Shown: positions 36,570 through 46,224, numbered from the stretch's first letter. The stretch is 64,000 nt of DNA from Streptomyces sp. SAI-127 (GCF_029894425.1 NZ_JARXYJ010000003.1:300935-364934); one strand, 5' to 3'. Notes: generated by a model from the letters alone, not told the origin. Numbers and translations are program-made.

Positions 36570-37247
36570 ATGCCGCTCATGACCGAGTTGCTCACTTTCA
36601 TCGACTCCGCTGTGTCCGGCCCGGAGGATTTGCTGCCGACCCTCTCCGCGGTCTGTGACAGCGGCCGGCTCCGCGAGTATCTGGTGGCCGCGGCGAAGGA
36701 AAGGGCCTCGCTTTCCGACACGTTGTGCTACCGGCATCCGAACGGCTTCTACAAGATGAAGCTGCTCTCCCCGAGCGTCGATTCCTGGGCGCTACGCGTG
36801 CACGTGTGGGACCGTCCCGTCCCGCCGTCCGATGTGCACAACCACCGTTGGGACTTCGCCTCCCACGTCGTCTCCGGTGTTCTTCTGGAGAACCAGTTCG
36901 CCTTGGACCGGGAGTCCGGTGACACGCCCGTCCACCGGCTTTCGAAGGACACGGCGGGCGCCTACCACCACACGCCCGACGGAACCGGCCGGCTCCGTCC
37001 GACCCGCACCGTCCGGCACGAGACCGGGCAGTCGTACACCCTCGACCACCGTGCCATGCACCGCGCCGACCCCGAGAGCGGACACCCGGTCGTCACCGTC
37101 GTCCTTCAGGGCCACGACGTCGCCCGGACGACGACAGTCGTCCCCGCCGAGCGGAAGGAGCGGACCGGGGCGACGGCGTGCAGTCGGCTCGGGCCCGACA
37201 AGATCGCCGATCTCATGGAACTCGTGGCAGAAAGGCTGAGTGCATGA
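36570..37247 (+). CDS. Cupin-like protein with HxH motif
   Basis: 225 residues from MPLMTELLTFIDSAVSGPED (an ATG at 36579 is an alternative). A helical N-terminus is followed by a beta-rich core: FYKMKLLSPSVDSWALRVHV, then DVHNHRWDFASHVVSGVLLE, with HNH (~residue 90) as a candidate metal-binding pair, and a later His in AYHHTPDGTGR and YTLDHRAMHRADPESGHPVV. This is the cupin or cysteine-dioxygenase-like plan. Its stop overlaps the start of the next gene by 4 bases (ATGA), so the two are translationally coupled. No family name assigned. Confidence 0.7.
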   Translation: MPLMTELLTFIDSAVSGPEDLLPTLSAVCDSGRLREYLVAAAKERASLSDTLCYRHPNGFYKMKLLSPSVDSWALRVHVWDRPVPPSDVHNHRWDFASHVVSGVLLENQFALDRESGDTPVHRLSKDTAGAYHHTPDGTGRLRPTRTVRHETGQSYTLDHRAMHRADPESGHPVVTVVLQGHDVARTTTVVPAERKERTGATACSRLGPDKIADLMELVAERLSA

Positions 37248-38278
37248 CCCTTCCCGCTTCGGGCAACCCCGACGGTGTTCGCATATTCGCCCAGTACGCG
37301 CGGCTGTGGGCCGGACTGGTGATGCTCGCGGCCACTGTGGTGGGCGTGGTGCTCATACTGTGGGGCCTGTTGTTCGACCTGGACCAACAGTGGTCGACGG
37401 CGTTGGCGGCCATCGGCGAATCCGTGATCGCCTCGGTCTTCATCTACGTTATGGTCTCCCTCTTCCTCGATCCGCTCCGGCAGCGGCTGCAAGCCCAGGA
37501 GCTGGCCGGCTATGCGATCGACGTCGCCCACTCCCAGTTCCAGGATCGCTTCGAGGCGTCCCTGCCCAGCGGTGTCTTCGAGTCGGCGGACGTACCGAAG
37601 CGGGGCTTCCGCGAAGCATTCCAGGTGATGCTGGAGTCGTCCACGCGCTACGACAGCAAGGGCGGTGCCGCCGAGTTCGCTACGTTCCGGCTCGCCCTCG
37701 GCAGCGACAAGCGCGCCTTCCGTCGCCTGGACCAGATCAGGCTCTGCATCCTCGACCCGGGCGCCGAGGAGTGTCTGCGGGCCCATGTGACGATGCGGCT
37801 GCGTGAACAGGGCGCGACCACCACGCAGGATGTCGACCGAGAGATCGAGCTGCTTCGGATGGGTGTCTTCGTCTCCTTGACCGCCCTGCACGATCTGCGC
37901 GCGGCCCTGGCGACTACCGTCTATCTCCATCGAGACCTGCCGTTCTTCAGATGCGAGATGTTCGACGACGGGATGTTCCTCACCTACTACCTCGACGGCA
38001 CCGAATACCCGGAGAACCTCCAGTTCTCCTCGAAGACCCGGCCTTATCGCGCCTATCACGCCAGCATGGACATGACCCGCAAGTTCGCGAGCAGGGTCAT
38101 CCGCTTCGGGACGGAGACCGGGCACGCCATCGGGTCGGACCAGGAGTTCACCGACCTCCTGACGGAGCTCGGCTGTATCGTGCCGCTGGAAGAACTGCGC
38201 AGCCGACGGGACGAACGGTTCACGTACTTCCGCGATCAGCTGCGCGCGGCCCGCATCGACGAACGGGACATCTTCTGA
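37244..38278 (+). CDS. Two-helix membrane protein of unknown function
   Basis: 344 residues starting MTLPASGNPDGVRIFAQYAR. Two transmembrane helices (LWAGLVMLAATVVGVVLILW and ALAAIGESVIASVFIYVMVS) are followed by a ~270-residue cytoplasmic domain: FREAFQVMLESSTRYDSKGG, RLDQIRLCILDPGAEECLRA, EIELLRMGVFVSLTALHDLR and MFDDGMFLTYYLDGTEYPEN. The domain is rich in alternating strands and helices and ends RAARIDERDIF. It starts inside the stop of the HxH gene, so the two form an operon. The plan (membrane anchor plus soluble effector-like domain) resembles signalling or defence proteins, but I do not recognise the family. Confidence 0.75.
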   Translation: MTLPASGNPDGVRIFAQYARLWAGLVMLAATVVGVVLILWGLLFDLDQQWSTALAAIGESVIASVFIYVMVSLFLDPLRQRLQAQELAGYAIDVAHSQFQDRFEASLPSGVFESADVPKRGFREAFQVMLESSTRYDSKGGAAEFATFRLALGSDKRAFRRLDQIRLCILDPGAEECLRAHVTMRLREQGATTTQDVDREIELLRMGVFVSLTALHDLRAALATTVYLHRDLPFFRCEMFDDGMFLTYYLDGTEYPENLQFSSKTRPYRAYHASMDMTRKFASRVIRFGTETGHAIGSDQEFTDLLTELGCIVPLEELRSRRDERFTYFRDQLRAARIDERDIF

Positions 38279-38306
38279 GCGACCGGAACCCGCTCCTGGG
38301 CGCCGA

Positions 38307-38388
38307 GGTCCTTGCACTATGCCCGCCCGGGTCGCGCGGCCTGGCACCAGACCACGCGACCTGATCGGGCGCTCATAGTGCAAGGACC
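38307..38388. repeat. Long imperfect hairpin with 15-base terminal arms
   Basis: Outer arms GGTCCTTGCACTATG and CATAGTGCAAGGACC are perfect; inner arms GGGTCGCG and CGCGACC also pair. It lies 29 bases after the membrane-protein stop, so it may be its terminator, or a tiny transposon-like (MITE) element. Confidence 0.7.
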
Positions 38389-38469
38389 CCTTAATAAGCC
38401 TTGGCACTGACAGTCAGGGGTACGCACCGCGTACCGTCAGGCGCTGCCCAGTTCGCGTCTCACAGCTGG

Positions 38470-38883
38470 CTGGCTGAAGCCGTAGGTCCGCCAAGACGGG
38501 CACGTGCGTCGTCTCGAACCTGCAGATCATTTCGGCTCCGCAGCTCAACGACGAGCGCCGCGGCGAGGAGATCCTCGCCGTCTTCGACACCGCCTTCGGT
38601 GAGCTCCTGGCCGCCGACCCGGCGTTCCGCGTGAAGTTCCGGAAGATGGCGGCCTCTGCGTTCGCGTTCTACCGGGGTACGGCGTGCCGTCCGGCTCCTA
38701 TCGCGTCAAGGACGCGGTCGGCCGCGGCATCGACATCGGATCGGCCGGTCTGCCGTCGTACCACATCCTGCTCGAGGGGCACACCGACGCCCTGGAGAAC
38801 GACATCGTGATCTTGTACCGGGCGGCGGCTGGCCTGGTGTGTTGTTGGTTCGCTGAGAGGCTGGGTCAGCGGTTTGGGTGGTG
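38470..38883 (+). pseudogene. DUF2252 protein fragments
   Basis: One frame gives PQLNDERRGEEILAVFDTAF then GELLAADPAFRVKFRKMAAS and AFAFYRG; after a shift near 38675 another gives YRVKDAVGRGIDIGSAGLPS then YHILLEGHTDALENDIVIL. Both match parts of DUF2252 proteins. The end runs into the 43-base repeat at 38824. The N-terminus and most of the protein are missing. Confidence 0.6.
38824..38866 (+). repeat. 43-base dispersed repeat, copy B
   Basis: Partner of 8329-8371, with one mismatch. It replaces the C-terminus of the DUF2252 fragment, so it probably marks the end of an inserted or deleted element. Confidence 0.8.
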
Positions 38884-39024
38884 AGGCGAGTGCGTGTGAG
38901 CTGTGCCGAGTACCGGCGCAACGCGAAGGAACCGACCTGCCACAGCCGCACCTGCACCCGATGGCGCTGCGCTCAGGGCTGGCGACCCCATGCCGGACGA
39001 CGACTACTGATCAGTAGCCCTCCT

Positions 39025-39342
39025 TCAGGCCGACGGCCGGTAGTCCGGGATCACGGCGGCCGCGTCGACCATCAGGTCCCGCACACGCCGGTACCTGGCC
39101 TTCGCCGAACGCAGCTCGCGAAGGAAGTGTTCTTCCCGACCGGACACCAGCCGCGCTTCCAGTCCTCCTCAAGGCTGTCCAGGAGGGTCATCAGCTCGCC
39201 CGTCATCCGCGCGAACCCAGTCCCGCTGGGCCAGCTCCTGGGCGGCGGGCTCGCGGGTCAGCTGTTCCACCGCCCGCGCGGACGACTCCATCGCCGTGAA
39301 CGACGCCCTGCTGGTCGACACGAAGTCCTCCGGTTCGCCCAT
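39025..39342 (-). pseudogene. Frameshifted hypothetical gene
   Basis: The start reads MGEPEDFVSTSRASFTAMES then SARAVEQLTREPAAQELAQR. After shifts near 39190-39160 the reading continues MTGELMTLLDSLEEDWK and then SGREEHFLRELRSAKARYRR with VRDLMVDAAAVIPDYRPSA at the end. It is a short helical protein, possibly a coiled coil. Family not recognised. Confidence 0.45.
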
Positions 39343-39713
39343 AGCTTGAGCAACGAGGCGCGACCGCCATAGGCACCACCAGGGCTGGGGCCGGCCATCG
39401 TCCCCGGCCACTCATCTGTGGTCGGATTTCTATAACTACCGCAGGTAACAGCAGATCAGTCCCAGGGCACAGGCAACGCACCCGCCCACCTGGTGACGCT
39501 GGTGGGCAGGCGCGACACGCTCATCGCCCGTCCTTCTCAACCGTGTCGTACAGCCGGCTGTCCTGAAGCCGTTCCAGTGCGGTTTCCTCTGGACAGGGCG
39601 AACGGTTCGACAACGACGGCGCCGACCCGGGCCGACATCTTTTCTAGCCGCCTGTCCGCTCCATAGCCCGGTCTGCATATAGACAGGGCATCACGCTTCA
39701 GTGAGCGGGTGGA
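39343..39713. other. Intergenic, no gene recognised
   Basis: About 370 bases. Short open frames on both strands have no ribosome site and no resemblance to known proteins. Confidence 0.4.
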
Positions 39714-40301
39714 TCAGCCAGCCGGGGGGATCTCAACTATCTTGTTGCAGGCCCACTTGGTGGCTGCGGCACCAGTTGCGGCACCTGCGGCCGCCGCAGC
39801 GGCAGCTGTTGCAGGATCCTTGGTTTTCGCGACATCGGCGCCTCCGACCACCACCCAGCTGGCTGCCCCGGCGCCTGCCCCGACGATGCCGCAGACGCCG
39901 TCCGTGAATCGGTCGTACAGATTCTTCTTCGGGGCGGGCAGCGTTGGTGCCGGGGGCGCGGCAGGTGTAGTCAGGCGCGGGGTGGGCACGGAAGCGTTCA
40001 AGGTCAGCGCGGCCTTGGTTCGCGGACCCGCAATGCCGTCGACGACAAGGCCATGAGACGACTGGAAGTCCCGCGTGGCCTGTGCGGTGAGAGGCCCATC
40101 GATGCCGTCGACAACCAGGTTGGCCCCGTTGGCGTTCAGCGCCTGCTGCAACGAGGCAACGCAGGGCCCCGCCAGCCCTTCCGCCAAGTCCGGACACTCG
40201 TAACTCAGACTTGGCGAGGCGGACGCTGTGGCGGTGATCCCTCCGAAGGTCAGGCCGGCCCCGGCCGTGATGGCTACAAGCACACGCACGATCTTCTTCA
40301 T
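39714..40301 (-). CDS. Secreted peptidoglycan-binding-domain protein
   Basis: 195 residues from MKKIVRVLVAITAGAGLTFG. A clear Sec signal peptide (MKKIVRV, then a hydrophobic core, then ITATASASP cleavage region) precedes a peptidoglycan-binding domain: CVASLQQALNANGANLVVDG, IDGPLTAQATRDFQSSHGLV and VDGIAGPRTKAALTL, with the paired D-G-I-x-G-P motif. A Pro/Thr linker leads to a C-terminal hydrophobic, Ala/Gly-rich region (VCGIVGAGAGAASWVVVGGA). It probably binds cell-wall muropeptides outside the cell. The start at 40301 is chosen over 40346 to place the signal peptide at the N-terminus. Confidence 0.85.
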   Translation of the reverse strand: MKKIVRVLVAITAGAGLTFGGITATASASPSLSYECPDLAEGLAGPCVASLQQALNANGANLVVDGIDGPLTAQATRDFQSSHGLVVDGIAGPRTKAALTLNASVPTPRLTTPAAPPAPTLPAPKKNLYDRFTDGVCGIVGAGAGAASWVVVGGADVAKTKDPATAAAAAAAGAATGAAATKWACNKIVEIPPAG

Positions 40302-40844
40302 CCCGTTCCCCGTCCCTTGACGTAATCCGGTTTCATCCTGGGCCAAGGCCGAGAAGTTTAGTACTACTAATGCGAGTTGTTATGGTGCGTTATGAATATT
40401 CCGAATGCCCCAATGCGCCGCAGGGCTTGGGAACCAAAGTAGGAAAACCCGCCCGCACCAGCCGATGTTGCTCACCAGCGAGACTTCGCGTCGTGCAGCG
40501 GGTCAACCACGCTGGGCGCTACTCAACCGGTCGATCACGGCGGCCAGGGCCTGGTTCCAGGCCACCCAGACACCGCGCTCCTGGTCTTCCCAAGGCTCGC
40601 TCGCGATGGAGGACTACTCGGTCTCGAGTGCAGGCGAACCACGACCAGGGCGCTGCGGGTGTACCTGGTGAGCAGGGAAGCGGCGATATCGAGCTGGGCA
40701 GGACGGCCTCCTGTCAGTAAAGGCTGAGCCCCCCGCCCCACCGACAGGCCACGGAACCCCGCTTCGGGTGGATCGGACCGAAGCGGGAGCGCGATCACCG
40801 CGCTGCCCACGCCAGCCCGATGTCGGCGAGCTGCTGGAGCCGTA
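40302..40844. other. Intergenic, no gene recognised
   Basis: An AT-richer patch at 40355-40400 probably holds the promoter of the secreted protein. The remainder has no supported gene. Confidence 0.4.
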
Positions 40845-42161
40845 GGCGGGACTACCGGGACGATCTACTCCCAGGTCGTCACCGGCTACGAGATGCTCGG
40901 CCGCCCCAAGGGCACCAAGACCGTCATAGCCGCCGCCGATCCCGCTTCTCCTACGACGGCTACCGCCGCCTGGCCGAGGCATGGACGCCGTCCTCCAACG
41001 ACTGCGCCACCGCCCGCTCGGCGGCCGCGCTCGGCGGCCCGGCCCCGTACTGGACAAGCTGGGCCTACAAGCCTGGCGGCTTGCGCGACAGCCAGACCGA
41101 GCACAAGGCCACTGGTGGTGACACCAAGACCGCCTACGGCTACCCCGCCGTCAACGCCCGCGGCGCCGGCCAGCCCCTACGACGCTCAGGGCAACACCAC
41201 CCAGCGCTACGGCCCCACCGGCAGTGTGCAGAGCCTCGTCTGGGACATTGAAGTGGAACTGAGCAGCCTCACCGAAGGCACCAAGACCACCGACTACCTC
41301 TATGACGCCAACGGCGATCTCCTTATCCGCCGCGGCCCCGCCAAGACGGTCCTCTACCTGGCCGGTCAGGAACTCCATTACGACACGGCTGCCAAGAAGT
41401 TCACCGCACAGCGCTACTACCCGTCCGGCGATGCAACCGCCGTACGCACCGAGACGGGCCTGTTCTGGATGGTCGACGACCACCACGGCACCGCCTCCAT
41501 GACGGTGGACGCCACCACCCAGGCCATTACCCGCCGCTACACCAAGCCCTTCGGCGAGACACGCGGCACCACACCGCCAGCCTGGCCCGATGACAAGGGC
41601 TTCCTCGGCAAACCCGCCGACGCCGACACCGGACTCACCCACATCGGCGCCCGCGAATACGACCCGTCCACCGGACGCTTCCTCTCGGCGGACCCTGTCA
41701 TAGCTCCCGACGATCACGAGTCCCTCAACGGCTACGCCTACGCCAACAACACCCCGGTCACCAAGTCCGACCCCACCGGCCTGAAGCCGGTCACGGACTG
41801 CGAACGCGGGTGCAACGACGGCAAGGGCGGCAGGTACCACGACTACATGACTCCAGGCCCCAAATGGGACCTGGTCTACCACTCCACACAGACCTACACG
41901 CTGCCTGCCCCCTTTACCGGCTTCAGCGGGAGCAGTGGAATCCTTACCGTCACCGTCAGGAACGACGGTGGGAAGATCTCCCAGCAGGTCATTGGGGATG
42001 GCTCTGTTTCCCCAGAGGGAGAAGTCGACGTTCCGGTCATGGATGAATTGGGAATCTTTACAGGTGACTTCGTGATGCGAGTCGATCGCGCATGGGATGT
42101 CATCGAGAATTTCGTCCGAGCGCGAACGGTCGAAGGGCTCGGAGAGTGGTATGAGCTGTAG
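40845..42161 (+). pseudogene. C-terminal end of an RHS/YD-repeat polymorphic toxin
   Basis: The early part is read in two frames: TTIYSQVVTGYEMLGRPKGT, then FSYDGYRRLAEAWTPSSNDC. From ~41160 one frame is intact to the stop, with YD repeats (YDAQGNTTQRYGPTGSVQSL, YLYDANGDLLIRRG) and the RHS core: GLTHIGAREYDPSTGRFLSA, then DPVIAPDDHESLNGYAYANN and DPTGL. The ~125-residue variable C-terminus after DPTGL (DYMTPGPKWDLVYHSTQTYT onward) should be the toxin domain; it is not one I recognise. The large N-terminal part is missing, so it is an orphan tip, a known reservoir for toxin exchange. Confidence 0.8.
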
Positions 42162-42468
42162 CGAAAGCTAGGACGTGCCACCTCCAGCGATAGTTGGACA
42201 GTAAAAGCGCCCTCGAAGCGTGATCCGGCTACGCCGTGAGACGCACACCGCATTGCTCGCAGCGCCCCGGGCCCACCATTTTGGGCCTCGGGGCGTTTGC
42301 TTTACGGTCGCCACGAGGGCACTGAAGTGCGAACCCGGGGGCGTGACGTCACTTTCGCCCGAGCCGCTGGCGAAGCCGTAACCGACGTGCTTGGTCGTCT
42401 CGATGAGCTACTGAGCGAGGCCTGCGCCGCTGGTGACCATGCGCAGCTCCGCTGCCTTGACGTCCTTC
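42162..42468. other. Gap after the RHS end
   Basis: About 300 bases where an immunity gene would be expected. A plus-strand open segment near 42350 reads TFARAAGEAVTDVLGRLDEL but has no good start or end. No immunity gene can be called. Confidence 0.35.
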
Positions 42469-42765
42469 CTACTCATCGACCGGGCCGACGGGGAAGTCCG
42501 GATGGTTCGCGAAGCATTGCGCCTCCGCTCTCATCCAATCGAGCTGCTTCAACGCCTGCTCGATGTCTCCGTGGTCGAGGTGCACACTCAGCTGGCCGTA
42601 CGCCTCGCCCAACATCCGCTGATGCTTCGGCCGCCGTTCCACCTCCTCGAACCGCTCCTGCAGAAACTCGAACCAGCGCTCAGCCTCGACCCGCATGCGG
42701 CCCACGGCCACGCCGCCGAAGAGAGTCCGCGCCTGCTCGGCGGTCATGATCTGGTCACCGGCCAT
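42469..42765 (-). CDS. Small hypothetical protein
   Basis: 98 residues from MAGDQIMTAEQARTLFGGVA, with AGGAG upstream. It is helical and acidic (AERWFEFLQERFEEVERRPK, then YGQLSVHLDHGDIEQALKQL), with the tail NHPDFPVGPVDE. It resembles a small all-helical regulatory or immunity-type protein. Not recognised. It is convergent with the RHS end, so it might be its immunity gene on the opposite strand, though that would be unusual. Confidence 0.55.
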   Translation of the reverse strand: MAGDQIMTAEQARTLFGGVAVGRMRVEAERWFEFLQERFEEVERRPKHQRMLGEAYGQLSVHLDHGDIEQALKQLDWMRAEAQCFANHPDFPVGPVDE

Positions 42766-43151
42766 ACTCGGCTCCTTCCTCGGGGACGGACTTCGCAGGC
42801 AGCTCAGCCCCGTGCACTTACCCCAACGAACGACTTGCCCCAGACACACGGGGCCCCGGACGGGCTACCCCTGGTATTCCGTGCGGCCCCAGATGACCTG
42901 CGCGGCTTCGCGTAGTGCGTGCGTGACGGCCGCCAGGCCTTCGATGGCACTCAGGGATCGTCGACCAGCAGACGGAGTTGCAGTTCGGCGATCTGCCCCG
43001 TTGGGCCGTCCGCCCCCAGGTGGGGGATCACGGTTTCCTCGAAGAAGCGGGAGCGCGTCTCGGCGGACAACCCGGAGGTGGTCGCTGTACCGATCGCCCA
43101 CGGGGCGCCGTGGTGCCTCCAGTGGATCGAGGACAGCGTCGCCCCGGACTC
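42766..43151. other. Accessory debris
   Basis: A plus-strand piece ending PIAHGAPWCLQWIEDSVAPD with a stop at 43153 looks like a protein C-terminus, but its upstream part is broken. The IS630 element begins right after it. Confidence 0.35.
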
Positions 43152-44238
43152 CTAGTTACTGACCCTTTGGTGTGATGTCGTCAAGGTGAGGCCGGTTTCG
43201 GTGAGGCAGCCGTCAATGACGTTGCTGCGGTACTGGATCTGGCGAAGTCCTCGCCGGAGGGTGTGCAGCAGGTGGTCTGGGTCGGCGAATGCGGTATTGG
43301 TCTGACTGCTGCGTCGCAGCAGTGACCAGATGCCCTCGACGGGGTTCAGGTCGGGTGCGTACGCCGGCAGGAAGCAGCTGGTGATCCACTCCTGGGCATC
43401 GATGAACGCCCGCAGCCTGGCGTCCTTGTGCACGTTCAAATTGTCCCAGACGAGCACGATCGGCGCGCCGAGCTGTCGATGGGCGGCGATCAGCAGGTCG
43501 CGGTACTCGCTCCAGGTGAAACTTCGTCTGCCGCCCTGCTTGTGATCGACGTGCCGCTTGGGCCGGTAGATGAGGCGCGAGTGTTCGCCCTGCTTGTAGC
43601 AGGCCAGAGCGGCGATGGAGAACCGGCGCTGGGAACGTCCGCGGACCCGGATGACGGGCGTACGCCCTCGCCTGGCCCACGTTCGGGTCGTCGGCGGCGT
43701 CATCGAGAAGCCGGCCTCGTCTTCGAAGCAGACCCAGGCCCCGAGCGCCGCCGCGGTGTTTCCACCCGGGGCCAGGTCTCCTTCACCCAGCCGCTGACGG
43801 CTTCCTCGTCGCGCTCCACCGCGCGACGGGCCGGGACCTGGTGGCTGAAGCCGTGCCGGTGCAGCATCTGCGCGATCGCCGACAACGTCATGCTCGTGTG
43901 GAACCGGCGCCCGATCAGGGTCTTGATCCGCGACAGCGTCCAGGTCTGATCCGGCCAGCCGTGCGCCACCGGTCCCTTGGCCAGTTCCTGCTCCAGCACC
44001 GCGAAGAGCGCCTGGCTGAACTTGGGCCTGGACAACGGCCCCTTCGAAGCCAGCGCCCCGCTCTCCACCGTCCTCCCAGGCCCGGCGCCACCGCTGCACG
44101 GACCGCACGCTGACACGTAACTCACGGGCGACCGCGGCATTGCCCTGCCCAGCAGCGAACAACTCGGCCGCCTGCAACCGAATGTGCTCACGAAACGCCT
44201 GCCGCTCGGCGGTCAGCCCCCCCTTGCGGATACCTCAT
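43152..44238 (-). pseudogene. IS630-type transposase, frameshifted
   Basis: MRYPQGG at 44238, then a G-run shift, then LQAAELFAAGQGNAAVAREL followed by the HTH ending SVQRWRRAW. The middle is in another frame: GPLSRPKFSQALFAVLEQEL, then TWTLSRIKTLIGRRFHTSMT. It returns to GAWVCFEDEAGFSMTPP (first Asp), WDNLNVHKD (second Asp) and APDLNPVEGIWSLLRR (Glu). Three indels split the gene. It shares the MRYP...LTAE start and FEDEAG motif with the remnant at 8535, so both are members of one IS630 subgroup. Confidence 0.82.
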
Positions 44239-44300
44239 ACCAGCGGCCTACCGCAGCACACACCGCCTGTCAGCTACGACATCACGCCAACAAAGTCAGT

Positions 44301-45179
44301 AGTGAGGGTTTTCAGAGTGGCCCCCGGAGGGGTGACGGTGGGGCCGTAGGCAACGGACAGGGTCCCCGTGCCGTTGAGAGAGGTGTCTAGGTCTCAACTC
44401 TCCAGCTCAGAAACCCTGTTGGTCCCGTATCCTGCCGCACTCGACCTGCCCCATGCACTCGTGGAGTGGGTGACGATGCTGATCGTCACCCGTGAGGGTG
44501 ACCGGCGCTGCAAACTCCGGCCGTCCGAGCGTGCGGTGATCGCTCTGGCATACCTGCGCCGGCACGACCCCCTGGCGCAACTCGCCGCGGGATTCCGTAT
44601 CTCCGTCGGCACCGCCCACGCGTATGTCACCACCGTCGTCGAGCACCTGGCCGACACGGCGCCCGGCCTGCTGAAGGTCCTACGCGAGGCAGACCCCGAC
44701 TACGTTCTCGTGGACGGCACGCTCGCCGAGTGCGACCGGGTCGGCGACGGGCGCGCGGACTATTCGACGAAGCACAAGCGGCACGGTGTGAACGTGCAGG
44801 TCATCTCGGATCCGGCCGGGCGCACGCTGTGGCTCTCACCCGTCCTGCCCGGCCGCACACACGACCTGACCGCCGCCCGCACCCACAAGATCATCAGGAT
44901 CTGTGAACGTCAGGGCGTCCCCGTCCTCGCCGACATGGCCTACATCGGCGCAGGCGAGTGGGTCACCACCCCCAAGCGCCGGCCGCCCCAAGGCGAACTC
45001 ACCACGACCGAGCAGATGGTCAACCGGGCCCTCTCCGCCGCCCGCGTACCCGTCGAACGAGCAGTCGCCCGCCTGAAATCCTGGCGAATCTTCCGTCACG
45101 CCCGCTGCAGCCCGAACCGCATAACGTCAATCACCAAGGCCGTCCTCACCCTGGAGCGGCACCGTTGAAAACCCTCACT
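44301..45179 (+). mobile_element. IS5-type insertion sequence, copy 1
   Basis: Terminal inverted repeats AGTGAGGGTTTTCA (44301-44314) and TGAAAACCCTCACT (45166-45179) are perfect over 14 bases and bracket one transposase gene. The element is 879 bases. Its right end overlaps copy 2 by the three bases ACT. Confidence 0.85.
44368..45168 (+). CDS. IS5-type transposase (DDE_Tnp_4-like)
   Basis: 266 residues, intact. An N-terminal helical part with [20 protein letters not shown] and an HTH-like [20 protein letters not shown] precedes a DDE domain: [20 protein letters not shown] (first Asp), [27 protein letters not shown] (second Asp) and [14 protein letters not shown] (Glu). This is the HARBI1-like DDE_4 group placed in the IS5 family. 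Its stop lies inside the right inverted repeat. Likely functional. Confidence 0.9.
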   Translation: MPLREVSRSQLSSSETLLVPYPAALDLPHALVEWVTMLIVTREGDRRCKLRPSERAVIALAYLRRHDPLAQLAAGFRISVGTAHAYVTTVVEHLADTAPGLLKVLREADPDYVLVDGTLAECDRVGDGRADYSTKHKRHGVNVQVISDPAGRTLWLSPVLPGRTHDLTAARTHKIIRICERQGVPVLADMAYIGAGEWVTTPKRRPPQGELTTTEQMVNRALSAARVPVERAVARLKSWRIFRHARCSPNRITSITKAVLTLERHR

Positions 45180-46056
45180 GAGCGTTTTCAGCGTTGCTGC
45201 TCCAGGGGGAGGACGGCGGCGGCGATTGACGACATTCGATTCGGGCTGCACCGGGCTTTGCGGAAGATCCGCCAGGACTTGAGCCGTGCGACGCCGCGCT
45301 CGACCGGTGCCCGGGCTGAAGACAGCGCGCGGTTGACGGTTTGCTGGGTGGGCGTGAGGTCGCGGCCTGGCAGGCGTCTGAGGGGTGTGGTCACCCAGGG
45401 GCCCGCTCCCATGTAGCCGCGGTCGGCGAGGATGGGGATGCCTTGGCGTTCGCAGATTCGGATGATCCGGTGGGTGCGGGCCGCGGTCAGGTCGTGCGCA
45501 CGGCCGGGCAGGGCGGGCGAGATCCACAGCAGTCGTCCTGCCGGATCGGTTACCACCTGGACGTTCACCCCGTGGCGTCGGTGTTTCTGTGAGAAGTCGG
45601 CCCGGCTGTCGCCGACCTGGTCGCACTCCGCGAGGGTGCCGTCCAGAAGGACGTAGTCGGGGTCGGCTTCGCGCAGGGCCCGCAGAACCCCGGGGGCTCG
45701 CTCGGCGAGCAGGTCGATGACGGCTGCCGTGTTGGCGTGGGCGGTGCCGACGGAAATGCCGAAGCCGGCCGCGAGTTGGGCGAGGGTGTCGAGCCGGCTC
45801 AGGTACACCAGGCCGACCAGGGCACGCTGGTGCGGCGGGAGCTTGCAGCGGCGGTCACCCTCGCGGGTGACGATGAGCATGGTGACCCCACTCGACCAGG
45901 GCATGAGGCAGGTCGAGTGCGGCAGGATAGGGAACCAACAAGGCTCCTGTGCCAATGAGTTGAGACGTCGAACACCTCTCTCAACGGCATAGGGGCCTTG
46001 TCCGTTGCGGACGCTGACGTCCTCACCCGATCAGTGGCCACGCTGAAGAGCTCAGT
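45177..46056 (-). mobile_element. IS5-type insertion sequence, copy 2
   Basis: Ends ACTGAGCGTTTTCAGCG (from 45177) and, on the opposite strand, ACTGAGCTCTTCAGCG (to 46056) form imperfect inverted repeats. The transposase is related to copy 1 but diverged, and runs toward it (tail to tail). Confidence 0.75.
45188..45990 (-). pseudogene. IS5-type transposase, copy 2, with a G-run frameshift
   Basis: It begins [20 protein letters not shown], paralleling copy 1. One additional G (GTGGGGTC versus GTGGGTG) shifts the frame at the segment equivalent to [11 protein letters not shown]. From there [20 protein letters not shown] to [20 protein letters not shown] is open, with DDE residues in [20 protein letters not shown] and [11 protein letters not shown] fully open reading from 45955 exists but has an unrelated N-terminus. 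One-base repair would restore the gene. Confidence 0.75.
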
Positions 46057-46127
46057 CTCATGCCGTCAGTCGCCCTGAGCGGGCCCGTCCTGCCGTCCTG
46101 CGAGCTTGGTGTCCACAAGCAGGTCTC

Positions 46128-46207
46128 TGTGACAACTATCGTGCTTCGGCTCAGTCGGGTGTGGCGGAGCGCTTCAGTTGGTGAGTTTCGCCAGTTGAAG
46201 CGTTCAG
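46128..46207. repeat. Repeat cluster left of the SUKH gene
   Basis: Contains TGTGACAACTATCGTGCT at 46128, then GAGCGCTTCAGTTGG (46167-46181) and AGCGTTCAG (46199-46207). The last two recur inverted at 47886-47936, and the first recurs directly at 48778. Confidence 0.7.
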
Positions 46208-46224
46208 GACTGCTGTCACGGTCG

